From: an uncultured Christensenella sp.
GTDB lineage: Bacteria; Bacillota; Clostridia; Christensenellales; UBA3700
Assembly: GCA_910583735.1 (NCBI GenBank)
Contig: CAJTXS010000003.1
Span: 1 to 64,000, forward strand
Direction: 5' to 3'
Length of the DNA stretch: 64,000 bases
Shown here: positions 46,756 to 56,157 of the stretch, in pieces
How positions within the stretch are numbered: the first letter of the stretch is position 1
How the letters are laid out: each line of letters opens with the position of its first letter
Made by a program: the position numbers and the translations under genes
The notes under the pieces: generated by a model
Told to the model about the DNA's origin: nothing
Seen by the model: the letters and a program-made list of their open reading frames with translations, nothing else
The model's database searches: none

Positions 46756-47340
46756 TTAATCTTCTATATTAATCAGCACCGCGCCCTGTACTGCCTGACA
46801 CAGCGGGCACTGCTGCCATGCCTCTTTGGATGTGGACTCGTAACCGCAATCGCCGCACTTCCACTTGACGGGTGTATCGCTCTTGTACATGGTATCGTTC
46901 TTGAGTTGATTATACAGCTGTGTGAAGAGCTTCTGATGGCAGGACTCTACCTGCTGCAAATTCTCGAACAGTCCCGCTATATCGCGGAAACCTTCGTCGT
47001 GAGCGACCTTGGCGAAGCTGCCGTACACCTCTACTTCCGCTTCCTCGTCGTCGGCTGCGAACTTGAGATTGTCGAGCAAATTCCACTTCTCCTTGAAGGG
47101 GAAGCCCGAATGAATGTCTATATTGTTAATGGTGCCTTTATCCGCCGACTGAATGAAAGTATACAGCATGCGAGCGTGCTGGAACTCGTTGTAAATTACG
47201 TCGTTGATAAGGTTGGACATCGCCTTATAGCCCTCTGTCTGCGCGCCGTAAGATACGAACTTGTATCTGGTGAGCGCCATGCACTCGCCCGCGTAAGCCT
47301 TGGCTAAATTGATATAGGTGTTACTGTCTTTAAGTTGCAT
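46756..47340 (-). CDS. Rubrerythrin
   Basis: 194 residues from the ATG at 47340. The longer frame starting at 47403 was rejected because GGAGG lies 8 nt before the internal ATG. N-terminal ferritin-like diiron domain (AGECMALTRYKF, EFQHARML, ESCHQKLF) and a C-terminal rubredoxin site (WKCGDCG, CPLC). It reduces hydrogen peroxide in anaerobes and is cytoplasmic. A one-gene unit. Confidence 0.95.
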   Translation of the reverse strand: MQLKDSNTYINLAKAYAGECMALTRYKFVSYGAQTEGYKAMSNLINDVIYNEFQHARMLYTFIQSADKGTINNIDIHSGFPFKEKWNLLDNLKFAADDEEAEVEVYGSFAKVAHDEGFRDIAGLFENLQQVESCHQKLFTQLYNQLKNDTMYKSDTPVKWKCGDCGYESTSKEAWQQCPLCQAVQGAVLINIED

Positions 47341-47401
47341 AAATAACCTCCGCAATAAATAATGACGTCTTGAGTATTGACGGCGCCTAAGCAAAATATA
47401 C

Positions 47402-47433
47402 AAAAAAAAAGAGACGGCTGTCTCGTCCGTCTC
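47402..47433 (-). terminator. Intrinsic terminator of the cdaA-DUF1015-aspartokinase operon
   Basis: Minus strand: 7-bp stem (47411-47417 with 47427-47433) followed by nine U. Confidence 0.88.
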
Positions 47434-47461
47434 CCTGATATCCGTTAAGCCGATAATCCGC

Positions 47462-48775
47462 TCAGCACTTAAACGCTTTATAGATAGCGTTGATTGCCTT
47501 GCCGTAGTCGCGGCTGTCTACGGCGACAATGATGTTGAGCTCGCTGCTGCCCTGATCTATCATGCGCAGATTGACGCCTGCGCCCGAGAGCGCGCCGCAT
47601 AGCTTAGCCGCCGTGCCGAGGTTGGATTTCATGCCGTGTCCGACGGTTGCGATAAGGCATATACCGCTCTTAATCTTAATGTGGTCGGGCGCGACCGCCT
47701 TGGTAATCCTATCGAGCAGCACGCTCTCTCTGCCTGCGATGCTGCTGTCGGACACGACTATGCTGAGCGTATCGATGCCGCTGGGCATGTGCTCGAAAGA
47801 TATGTTATACTGCTCGAGCACGGACAGTATCTTGCGCACGAAGCCGTACTCGTTGTTCATCATTGACTTCTCGATATAGATGATGCTGTATCCCGTCTTG
47901 CCCGCGATACCCGTTACGGTATCGGTGACCTCGCTGTCCTTAACTTCGGGCACGATTAGCGTGCCGCTCTCCTCGGGCGCGAATGTGTTGCGGATATTGA
48001 TGGGTATACCGCTCGAGCGCACGGGGAATATGGACTCGTGATGCAAGACGTTGGCGCCCATGTAGGCAAGCTCTCTAAGCTCCTTATAAGACAGCTTGGA
48101 TATGAGCTTGGGATTGTCTACCACACGCGGATCTGCGCTGAGAAAGCCGTTGACATCCGTCCAGTTTTCATACATATCGGCTTTGACCGCCTCTGCAATG
48201 AGCGCGCCCGTGATGTCCGAGCCGCCTCTGCTGAAGGTGTGCACGGTGCCGTGTTCGTCCGCTCCGTAGAAGCCCGGTATTACCGCGCGGGGCGTATCTG
48301 CAAGTTTTGCCTGTAGAGCGGAGCGCGTGGACGCCGCGTCAAACTCTCCGTCGCAGGTGAATACCACCACGTCAGCCGCGTCAACGAACTCGTATCCCAA
48401 TGCCGCCGCCATAATTACGCCGCTGAGATACTCTCCGCGAGACGCGCAATACGATGTGCTGCGATATTTATATATGCCCTCTTTAACCTTGTCGAGGTAA
48501 GGGGTAATGTCCAAGCTGAGTCCGAGGTCGGCGCATATGCCGATAAAGCGCTCGCGAATCTTGGCAAAAGTGTCCTCGCAAGTTCCGTCCAACTCCAGCT
48601 CATGACAGCAGGCATATAACATATCGGTGACCTTGGTGTCTTGAGAAAAGCGCTTGCCGGGCGCGGAAACTACTACGTAGCGACGACTTTCTTCCGCCTT
48701 GATGATATTGGCAGAACGCGTGATTGCGGAAGCGTCCGCCATTGACGTGCCGCCGAATTTAGCGACTTTAATCAT
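47462..48775 (-). CDS. Aspartate kinase
   Basis: 437 residues. N-terminal kinase with KFGGTSMADA, TFSRGGSDITGALIAEAV and the Asp/Lys-rich YENWTDVNGFLSADPR; C-terminal pair of ACT domains (about 300-437) for feedback control by lysine or threonine. It phosphorylates aspartate, the first step to lysine, threonine, methionine and diaminopimelate for the wall. Ribosome site GAGGAGAT; 4-bp overlap with DUF1015. Confidence 0.95.
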   Translation of the reverse strand: MIKVAKFGGTSMADASAITRSANIIKAEESRRYVVVSAPGKRFSQDTKVTDMLYACCHELELDGTCEDTFAKIRERFIGICADLGLSLDITPYLDKVKEGIYKYRSTSYCASRGEYLSGVIMAAALGYEFVDAADVVVFTCDGEFDAASTRSALQAKLADTPRAVIPGFYGADEHGTVHTFSRGGSDITGALIAEAVKADMYENWTDVNGFLSADPRVVDNPKLISKLSYKELRELAYMGANVLHHESIFPVRSSGIPINIRNTFAPEESGTLIVPEVKDSEVTDTVTGIAGKTGYSIIYIEKSMMNNEYGFVRKILSVLEQYNISFEHMPSGIDTLSIVVSDSSIAGRESVLLDRITKAVAPDHIKIKSGICLIATVGHGMKSNLGTAAKLCGALSGAGVNLRMIDQGSSELNIIVAVDSRDYGKAINAIYKAFKC

Positions 48776-50022
48776 AAATCTATCTCCTCGGCGCGCAACG
48801 AAACGCTGTCGTCTATGAGGCGCGCCTCCATGTAATATCTTTTATCTTTGCCCTCTCCCATGGAGAAAGACTTGCGCGGCAGTACGCCGCGAGTTATGAC
48901 CGAGCGGAACAAGTCGTCCTTGGATATGAGCGGCATAATAATTGCCGTGCCGCCGCAACTTGCCGCGATGTCCATAGTATCTCTTGCGCCGTGAATATAG
49001 TCGGTGGCGCAGCCCGATATAGAGCAATAGTCGTCTATCACGCGCTGTATCGCATCTATCGCGGCAGCTGCGTCGCTCGGTACGGAAAGGGGCAATACCC
49101 TGCCGCAGGCGTAAGCCTTGACGCTGCTCTCTCCGCCGAGACGCGAGCGCGCGTATTCGGCGAACTCGCCCGCCTTATCGAATACCACTCTGTGTATGGG
49201 CTCGAACTCCAGCGAAGCGTCGTGCAACGATACCAGCTCGCACAGGGCGTATCTTGCGGGATGTCCCTTAAGCCTGTCGGAGGGGAGCTCGCGCTTTAGC
49301 TTGTCCCAACACACCTTGGCTGTGGCAAGCGAATGATTGCCGTCTCCTACGGCGAAAGCGATGCCGTCCTCTGTGCCGTACTTAGCCGTAAAGGCGGATG
49401 GCATAGAGAGGGACGAAAGGTATGCGTCTATCTTGGCGTCGCAGCTTAGCGCGTAACCTGTAAGATGTCCGCCGTCCATGTTCAACTCGGTGTCGTACAG
49501 GACATCGCCGCGTAGCAAGTCAAGCTCTCTCATGAAGTCCTTGCCGCCGTCCATGAGCAGCATTATATGAGGCAACTCGAGCGCCGCGCCGTCTCTGATA
49601 TCCACTCTTACGGGCAGACGCTCGGTAACGGTCTTTTCCGTAGCGCGGATAAGCGAGGTCGAAGATGGGGAAAAGTCGTATTCCTCGAGGTCGACTTCGC
49701 ACATAAGCCCCAGCCTTTCCTTGCCGCTGCGAGTGACGCGTCTTACAAGGATGTAGCCGTCATGCCTTACGAGTGCGCCATTGTCTATGTACTCGCGCAT
49801 AGTGGCGCGTATGGACACGGCGCGCTGCTGCTTGTCGCGCTTGTCGAGATAAACCTCGGGAAATGTAAGAGAAAGAGTGGACGGAGCGTCCCCAACTATC
49901 TGCTCGAGCCGCTCCCAATACTCGGGTTGAGAGGTGAACTGGTCGCAGGCGATGACGCTCCACTTAAACAGATCCGTTCCCTTAGCAGGAAGCAGACAGG
50001 ACGGTCTGCGAATTAAACTCAT
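48772..50022 (-). CDS. DUF1015 family protein
   Basis: 416 residues, the full length of DUF1015. Recognisable parts are the N-terminal VIACDQFTSQPEYWERLEQIV (in pieces), a central GDGNHSLATAK that looks like a nucleotide- or metal-binding loop, and the C-terminal GILPRKSFSMGEG equivalent GVLPRKSFSMGEG. The GDGNHS motif is shared with HPr-kinase-like SerK family members, so a kinase role is possible, but no activity is established from this sequence. Overlaps both neighbours by 4 bp. Confidence 0.88.
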   Translation of the reverse strand: MSLIRRPSCLLPAKGTDLFKWSVIACDQFTSQPEYWERLEQIVGDAPSTLSLTFPEVYLDKRDKQQRAVSIRATMREYIDNGALVRHDGYILVRRVTRSGKERLGLMCEVDLEEYDFSPSSTSLIRATEKTVTERLPVRVDIRDGAALELPHIMLLMDGGKDFMRELDLLRGDVLYDTELNMDGGHLTGYALSCDAKIDAYLSSLSMPSAFTAKYGTEDGIAFAVGDGNHSLATAKVCWDKLKRELPSDRLKGHPARYALCELVSLHDASLEFEPIHRVVFDKAGEFAEYARSRLGGESSVKAYACGRVLPLSVPSDAAAAIDAIQRVIDDYCSISGCATDYIHGARDTMDIAASCGGTAIIMPLISKDDLFRSVITRGVLPRKSFSMGEGKDKRYYMEARLIDDSVSLRAEEIDL

Positions 50023-50876
50023 AAGAATTTGTGCTCCTTGACGCGCTCCTTGCGAGGGCGGGCGGATATGCCGAACGCCTGCTCTATCTGTTCGGACAGC
50101 GAGTCGGGAGTCATGTATCTCTTGATTTTACCGCTCATTACGGTGGATATTACGCCCGTCTCTTCGCTTACGACGATGGCGAAAATATCGTTGTTCTCCT
50201 CGGTGATGCCGATAGCCGCGCGGTGACGCGTGCCCAGCTCTTTAGCGATATTGACCTCTTGCGACAGGGGCAGGAAGCAGCCTGCGGCAAGTATCTTATT
50301 GCCCTTGACCACTACCGCGCCGTCGTGCAAAGGCGCGCGAGTGTTGAATATGCTCTCGAGCAGTCCGCACGATATGCCGGCATTGAGCATCGTGCCCGTC
50401 TCGAGAATGTGCGAAGGCACCGAATCCTTGCAGATGATGATGATTGCGCCGACGTTGTTCTTAGCCATGTTCTGACATGCGCGCACTATCTCGTCGGAGC
50501 CTGCCTTCATCTCCTCGTAGGTGGTGTCCACCTCGCTGCTCTTGCTGCCGCGCTCGCCCAAATGCGCGAGCTTGCTAAAGCTGACCTTGAGGTCTGTCTG
50601 ATACACTACGATAAACGAGCCGACCATGAACATTCCCACGACCGACAGTATTATCTTAGTGACATACAGATAGCCGAACAGACCGTTGACTACCCACACT
50701 ACGCAATACAGCAGTAAAAATGCGGAAAAGATGAGAGCGAGCTTAATACTGTTGCGACGCTTAAAGAATATGAGCACAAGCACCGCGACCGCGAGCAAGA
50801 CCAAAATGTCTATTGCCATGGTCCAGTTGAGATTGAGCAAATATTCGTGCGCCGAATTGGCTGCCGCTAAAATCAT
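50019..50876 (-). CDS. cdaA: Diadenylate cyclase CdaA (c-di-AMP synthase)
   Basis: 285 residues. Three N-terminal membrane helices (about 20-92), a coiled linker, then the DAC domain with the catalytic DGA (LHDGAVV, 185-187) and RHR (TRHRAAIGI, 217-219). It makes c-di-AMP from two ATP, controlling potassium, osmotic balance and wall growth. In most Firmicutes it is followed by cdaR and glmM; here DUF1015 and an aspartokinase follow instead. Ribosome site GAGGTG. About 195 bp upstream is gap with a TATAAT near 50905. Confidence 0.96.
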   Translation of the reverse strand: MILAAANSAHEYLLNLNWTMAIDILVLLAVAVLVLIFFKRRNSIKLALIFSAFLLLYCVVWVVNGLFGYLYVTKIILSVVGMFMVGSFIVVYQTDLKVSFSKLAHLGERGSKSSEVDTTYEEMKAGSDEIVRACQNMAKNNVGAIIIICKDSVPSHILETGTMLNAGISCGLLESIFNTRAPLHDGAVVVKGNKILAAGCFLPLSQEVNIAKELGTRHRAAIGITEENNDIFAIVVSEETGVISTVMSGKIKRYMTPDSLSEQIEQAFGISARPRKERVKEHKFL

Positions 50877-51071
50877 TATTTATTCACCTCGGACGTAAAT
50901 ATTATATGCATTAAGATGACTTATGGCACATTCGTATATAATATTTTAGCCTAAAACTATAATAAAAATAAAGTAAATTGCGCTATAAATTACATAAAGC
51001 CGACATATAACGCCGACTTTATACTTAAATTGCGCTTATACGCTATCACGCCGAGCGGCGGAGAGGCTGCG

Positions 51072-52523
51072 TCAATCGAAATCTTCGAAAATTTTGCCGT
51101 TGTCCTCGTATTCCTCGAAAGGCGAAGCGCCGCCAGGTGTATTGCCGTTACCGGGAGAAGGGGGCGTCTTGCTTGCCGCCGCGGCAAGCCTCTCCGCATT
51201 CTTGCGATTGGCTACAAAGTAAGCTATCACGAGCGACACGATAGAGGCAATCAAGATGCCCAGTCCCGTATAGTATAGCGCGGTAGCTGCGGAAGAGAGG
51301 GATTTGAGCTCCTTGTCCGCGAGCGCGAGCGCGTCGCCGAGCAGTCGTCCGTTATCTCCGGTAAGCGTGCTTGTAATGCTCGCCACCACTGCGCCGAGCT
51401 TGCCCGCTATTGCCTGCTTGCCCTTATCTCCGCCGCCCGAGACCAACACCATATTTTCAAGCGTGTCGCCGTCGGTGAGCGCGCAGTTGGAGAATCCCTC
51501 GTATTCGGTATAGCCGGGATTGCTTACGTCGCTCCAGTCGAGCGAGAGATATGTGAGCGTGGGCACGCCCTTATTCATCGATACGAGCGAGTCGTTGAGC
51601 ATGCCTATATGCAACGTCCCCGTAGGAGAGCCCAACCTGCCGCTTACCGTGACGGCATAGTCCGCGGAGAATGCTCGCTTATATTCGGGCACGTCCTTAA
51701 AGTCCAAGCCGTTGACCTCGGCTGCTTCATAGAAGAGATTGTTATAAGAAGTGGCCTTGTCGTACGAGTACATATAGTTGTTTTTGCCGCCGCCGAGGCG
51801 CCACAGATTAATCGCAAGACTTATATTGTTCGCCATGCCCAGGCGCTCGAGCGTGGCGTACATTCTGCTCGCTCCGTACCAGCCGTAATATACCGCTCCG
51901 TCCGCAACAACGGTAGAGGCGGACAGCAGAGAGAATATCACGTTGTACTCGCAAGTCATGCCGCTCATCTCCTGCGCCGTGCGGAGCAAGACGGCTACAG
52001 CCGCAGCATTGTCGTAAGCGCCCGTAGCCGATACGATGTGCCTGCCCAAATCGCTGCCGAAAAGGTTGTCGTAATGCGCGCTGATTATTACCGTGCCGAG
52101 CGGTCTGTCCGTGTCTGCGGGACGGCGGAAGTAGAGATTGAGAGAATCTGTCTTCTGCTTCTCGGCAACGATATCGGTGTCCGCCTTAAAGGCGTCCGCG
52201 CCGATTATCGCATCGCCTTCGCCTGCGGGCATATATTTCATATCGCCGCCGTTGACCTTAAGCGGCTGCAGTCCGTAAGATAAGAGCTTGCGCGACAGAT
52301 ACTGCGCCGCGGGATACGAGCCTGCGGACGCGTAGTTGCGGTCGGTGTAGGCGCAGAACTCTTCGAGCAACTCAAACGTAGTCATATCGGATACGATATC
52401 TTGAGCGTTATCCGACTTGGTCGCGCCGAAGTCTTTACGGGCGTAAGAGCACGCCGACAGTCCGACAAGCGCGGATACGGAAAGGAGAGCTATTAAAATC
52501 AAAAGAAAATTCTTCTTGCGCAT
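51072..52523 (-). CDS. M28-type metallopeptidase lipoprotein
   Basis: 483 residues. Lipoprotein signal with lipobox LSAC near residue 25, an extracellular M28-like region with VIISAHYDN and YDNAAAVAVLL (zinc-ligand His and Asp), then a C-terminal membrane helix (about 420-445) and an acidic tail. The later zinc ligands are hard to place; the Glu-Glu pair after the second motif is not obvious, so activity is uncertain. Last gene of the ppa-comEC-holA cluster. Confidence 0.8.
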   Translation of the reverse strand: MRKKNFLLILIALLSVSALVGLSACSYARKDFGATKSDNAQDIVSDMTTFELLEEFCAYTDRNYASAGSYPAAQYLSRKLLSYGLQPLKVNGGDMKYMPAGEGDAIIGADAFKADTDIVAEKQKTDSLNLYFRRPADTDRPLGTVIISAHYDNLFGSDLGRHIVSATGAYDNAAAVAVLLRTAQEMSGMTCEYNVIFSLLSASTVVADGAVYYGWYGASRMYATLERLGMANNISLAINLWRLGGGKNNYMYSYDKATSYNNLFYEAAEVNGLDFKDVPEYKRAFSADYAVTVSGRLGSPTGTLHIGMLNDSLVSMNKGVPTLTYLSLDWSDVSNPGYTEYEGFSNCALTDGDTLENMVLVSGGGDKGKQAIAGKLGAVVASITSTLTGDNGRLLGDALALADKELKSLSSAATALYYTGLGILIASIVSLVIAYFVANRKNAERLAAAASKTPPSPGNGNTPGGASPFEEYEDNGKIFEDFD

Positions 52524-52530
52524 ACTCCCC

Positions 52531-53088
52531 TCACAGCACCATGATTATCACGTTGAGCAACGTGACGGATGAGATACAGAACCATAAGTTGTCCTTGCCG
52601 CATTTGCGTACGAGAAGCGCCGTAGCAATCAATATCGCCGCCAGCGAGAACAGCACGCTTAACAGATAAGACGAGCCGACGAGCACCGCGGGATAGAATA
52701 CGTTGAGCAGCTCGAATATACCGCCGAGCAATCCCGCCGCTATCACAGGCCAGTCGTAAAAAGTGCGGAACGAGTTGTAATCGACGCCCGTCTCGCCCAC
52801 AAACAGCAACTTACGCTGCAAGGCGATGTAGGCAAAGCGCGCTGCCGCAGAATAAATCGCGTACATGATGAAGCCCATCGCAATGCCCGAGAAAATCACG
52901 GACAGCAGCGCTACTTTTGCGGAAAAGCCGAGCGCGCCGAATGCGGATAGATAAAATGAATCGTACGTCTGTTGCAGTCTCGACATATTGCCGAATACGA
53001 AAGTGAGCACGAGCATAATTCTGCCCGCCCACAGCGAAACGGTGGGCTTAAGCCTGGTATTGACGGGTATGAACTTATTGATATACAT
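52531..53088 (-). CDS. Hypothetical membrane protein
   Basis: 185 residues, five hydrophobic helices, no signal peptide, no recognised family. The coding frame is tightly packed between holA (3 bp gap) and the peptidase gene (7 bp gap), which supports it as real. GGAGG lies about 13 nt before the ATG, farther than ideal. Function unknown. Confidence 0.75.
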   Translation of the reverse strand: MYINKFIPVNTRLKPTVSLWAGRIMLVLTFVFGNMSRLQQTYDSFYLSAFGALGFSAKVALLSVIFSGIAMGFIMYAIYSAAARFAYIALQRKLLFVGETGVDYNSFRTFYDWPVIAAGLLGGIFELLNVFYPAVLVGSSYLLSVLFSLAAILIATALLVRKCGKDNLWFCISSVTLLNVIIMVL

Positions 53089-53091
53089 ATG

Positions 53092-54057
53092 CTAAGTTGT
53101 GGCCTCCATGAGGCGACCTATTGCGAGGTCGAGCGCGCTGTCTGCACTTAGCTTACCGCTCTTGAAGTGGAATTCCAAGTCGTTAAGACTGTCGGACAGC
53201 GCCTTGAGCCGAGTGGCGGAATAGCCCGCGGCTACTCTCTTAAGCCTGCGCACGGCATACGCGCCTATTCCTAAGGCGGCTGCCAAAGCGGACTCGTCGA
53301 GCGAAGATATGCGCACGTGCAAAAGATTGCGATATGCGCCCGACAGCACTCGCAGAAGGTACGCGGGGGCTGCGCCCGACGCATAGAGCTGCGCAAGTAT
53401 GTCGGCTGCCGCGTCTTTTCTGCCCGAAGAGAGCGCGTCGGTCAGCTCGTACGCCTTGGCGTGGGCGTCGGGGGCGACCATCAGCGAAATCAAGTTGCCG
53501 TCTACGGCATTGCCTGCGGGGGCGTAAGCTGCGAGTTTATCTATCTCGCGGCATATGCGACCCAAGTCGCCCGAGCAATAGCTTATTAGCTTAGTCACGG
53601 CGGAGCTGTCCGCGTTAAGTCCCGCGGCTGCAAATTTATCGCGCGCTATCTGCGTCACTCTCGCTTCCGAAACCGCGGCGCAAGACACGGTAACCGCGTA
53701 CTCGGATATAAAGCCGAATATGCCCGCGGTATCGCATATGATGAGGCGGTTGCCTTCGGCAGGCGCGTCGCAGTACAGGCAAAGCGCCTTGGCGTCCGCT
53801 GCGACAACTTTTGTCTTGCGGTTGCGCACTATAGCGACATTGCCGTCGCCCGTGAAAGAATAACAGTTGAGATAAGATATTAGTTCGGAAATATTGTCGC
53901 AGGGGTCGAATACGCGTATGCGGTATTCCCTCTCTGCCACGGGGATATCGGAAGTGAGCGCGCTCAGCGAGTGCGCTATCCAGTACGCGTCGTCCCCGGT
54001 AAGCAACGTAACAGGCGCTATAGCGCTGTCTGCATTGAGCTCATAAGCATCTATCAC
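53092..54057 (-). CDS. holA: DNA polymerase III delta subunit
   Basis: 321 residues, the usual size for the clamp-loader delta subunit, which opens the DnaN ring. AAA+-like N-terminal fold (LLTGDDAYWIAHSLSAL) without a functional Walker A, middle CSGDLGRICREIDKLAAYA, and a C-terminal helical collar with ALNDLEFHFKSGKLSADSAL (seen as LSDSLNDLEF). The gene order comEC-holA is common in bacteria. Start GTG behind AAGGGGGATG. Confidence 0.93.
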   Translation of the reverse strand: MIDAYELNADSAIAPVTLLTGDDAYWIAHSLSALTSDIPVAEREYRIRVFDPCDNISELISYLNCYSFTGDGNVAIVRNRKTKVVAADAKALCLYCDAPAEGNRLIICDTAGIFGFISEYAVTVSCAAVSEARVTQIARDKFAAAGLNADSSAVTKLISYCSGDLGRICREIDKLAAYAPAGNAVDGNLISLMVAPDAHAKAYELTDALSSGRKDAAADILAQLYASGAAPAYLLRVLSGAYRNLLHVRISSLDESALAAALGIGAYAVRRLKRVAAGYSATRLKALSDSLNDLEFHFKSGKLSADSALDLAIGRLMEATT

Positions 54058-54108
54058 CGACGCATCCCCCTTAATGTTAATCGCTGCGCATTTCGCACGC
54101 GGACGGAC

Positions 54109-56157
54109 TTACCATACAATCGCCTCGTAGCCGTTAAACCATGTCGGGATTGTCGCGCCTTTATCCGCAACTACGACTCTTACGCCTTTAGACGCTATGG
54201 CGACGACGCCCGCTGCGGGATATGTCACCGAAAAGTCGCTCGAGATATAGTCTCCTATTACTACGTTCGATAATATATTATCATAGTAAGTATACCCTTT
54301 AGCAATGTAAATCTTGTTACAACGCAACATTTTACTATAATTTTGCACTGAATTGAGCTGTTCGGGACTAAAATCGTACAAAATGAGCGCATCGATTGAA
54401 CTCATGCCTCTATCGCTTAAGAATGCTCGGCAGTCGTCGAGATAATAGTCGTCGACTGCGCCGCTTATAACGAGATAGTTGCCGCCCGAGGAAGATATCG
54501 CAGTATATTGAGTGTCGCCGAGGTCGCTGCAAGCGAAGCCGTCCTTAATAGGACGATAAGATATAAACGCCGCAGTCAATACGATTATCGTTACCGCGCA
54601 GGCTGCGACAGACAGCGCTCGTTTAATCAGCCCGCGATTAAAGTACGGCGACAGCATTAGCAGCGCGATAAAGTACAGCGCGCAGACCGCTTTAGAGATG
54701 CTTGCTCTTAAAGACAGCAGGGGCAGGCTCGCAGTAGAGGCAACGACTGATATGATGATATTAAACGGCGCGCAGATATATGGCAGTATTACTCCCGCAG
54801 CGGGAAATATCACACATAGGGCGGCTGCCAATAGATATACAGGGTATATCACAGACACGAGCGGCACTACGAGGAAGTTGGCGAGCGTAGACGATAGGGA
54901 CAGACCTTCGAAGTATAAAAGCATAAAGGGAAAAGTCCCCGCGCTTGCCGACAGCGAGATGGCAAGGACTGACGCAATGCGCGCGGGCATTACTTTGGAA
55001 AGCGCGCCGCGTATCTTGTCCGAGCACAGTATTATGCCGAATACGGCTGCGAAACTCAGCAGAAAGCCGATATCGCCGAGCGCATACGGACATGCCGTAA
55101 GTAAGATTACTCCCGCTAAGGAAGCCGATGAAAGCGCGTCGCGGCGCAGTCCGAGAGCGGAAGCGGACAACGCTATTGTTATCATGATAGCAGCCCGAGT
55201 TACAGACGGGGTAAAGGAACAGAGGAAGCAGTATATTGCGAGCAGCGCGGTATTGACTGCAAGTATTATCGGAGCGCGCAGCCTAAGTCGCTTAAGCAAG
55301 AATATTACGGCGGCAGACAGTATACCCACATGCAGTCCCGATACCGCAAGCAGGTGCGCGGTGCCCGTAAGGCGAAACGTCGCTTTGACGCCGCTGTCGA
55401 GATACTTTGCGTCGCCGAAAGTCATCGCGTAGAGGAAGTCCGCGGTGTCGCCCTTGCAGTTGCTCTCGAGTACGAGACGCAATCGCAGCCTTAATCTCTC
55501 CGTCAATTTCGGTTTGCCGCTTTGAGACGAGAAAGTCTCTTTAATACCCAACGCCTCGTTGTCGGAGAGGATGTACGCGCGGTGATAGACGCGGTTGCGC
55601 GTTGAACGAACGCTCGCGCTGTCCGTAAAGTCGAATTCGGCAGAGCGAATACCGCCTATAAAAGCTATCTTATCGCCCACTTTAAGACCGGACGCGAGCC
55701 TTTCGGGCAGATAAATCTCGCACTTACCCGCTATACGTTTGCCGTCTGCGTATATGTCGCTAAGATATATGGCCGCGCCGTCCGAAGAGATAATCGAGCC
55801 GTCGGGCGAGCACAGCGAGTAATCGGTTATTCTGCCCTCGATATATGCGCTATCGATGTCTACGACGCGACTTGCGTAAATGAGCGTATGCGCGGCAGAA
55901 CTTGTACAGGCGACGGTCATGCCGAGCAAAAGGCACAGCAATACCTTAAAGAATGTCTTGCGCCTCAAGAAGACGCATAAGAATACTATGCCGAGAAAGA
56001 ATACGCCCGCAAGCAGAGCGGCGCATATGGGCGGGAGCGCGTAACACAGCGGAATGGTAATAAGCATACCCGCGAACAGGACGGGTATGAGTCGTAGATT
56101 AAACAGGCGTTTCCGGCGCCGAGCGGCGGTATCAGACGTAACGAGCTCTGTTGCCAA
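54109..56157 (-). CDS. comEC: ComEC/Rec2-type DNA uptake channel
   Basis: 682 residues. N-terminal soluble OB-like domain (about 85-215), central competence domain with many helices and AVSGLHVGILSA, and a C-terminal metallo-beta-lactamase-like domain (about 540-682). In the last domain the metal motif HxHxDH expected after ALIL reads LYDFSPEQLNSV, so the nuclease site looks lost. ComEC carries single-stranded DNA across the membrane in transformation; no other com genes are in the window. The start is TTG at 56157, overlapping ppa by 26 bp, and is uncertain. Confidence 0.88.
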   Translation of the reverse strand: MATELVTSDTAARRRKRLFNLRLIPVLFAGMLITIPLCYALPPICAALLAGVFFLGIVFLCVFLRRKTFFKVLLCLLLGMTVACTSSAAHTLIYASRVVDIDSAYIEGRITDYSLCSPDGSIISSDGAAIYLSDIYADGKRIAGKCEIYLPERLASGLKVGDKIAFIGGIRSAEFDFTDSASVRSTRNRVYHRAYILSDNEALGIKETFSSQSGKPKLTERLRLRLRLVLESNCKGDTADFLYAMTFGDAKYLDSGVKATFRLTGTAHLLAVSGLHVGILSAAVIFLLKRLRLRAPIILAVNTALLAIYCFLCSFTPSVTRAAIMITIALSASALGLRRDALSSASLAGVILLTACPYALGDIGFLLSFAAVFGIILCSDKIRGALSKVMPARIASVLAISLSASAGTFPFMLLYFEGLSLSSTLANFLVVPLVSVIYPVYLLAAALCVIFPAAGVILPYICAPFNIIISVVASTASLPLLSLRASISKAVCALYFIALLMLSPYFNRGLIKRALSVAACAVTIIVLTAAFISYRPIKDGFACSDLGDTQYTAISSSGGNYLVISGAVDDYYLDDCRAFLSDRGMSSIDALILYDFSPEQLNSVQNYSKMLRCNKIYIAKGYTYYDNILSNVVIGDYISSDFSVTYPAAGVVAIASKGVRVVVADKGATIPTWFNGYEAIVW

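Noticed and set aside
46756..47403. Longer rubrerythrin start at 47403
   Set aside because: The extra 21 residues are Arg-rich and unlike the family; GGAGG precedes the ATG at 47340.
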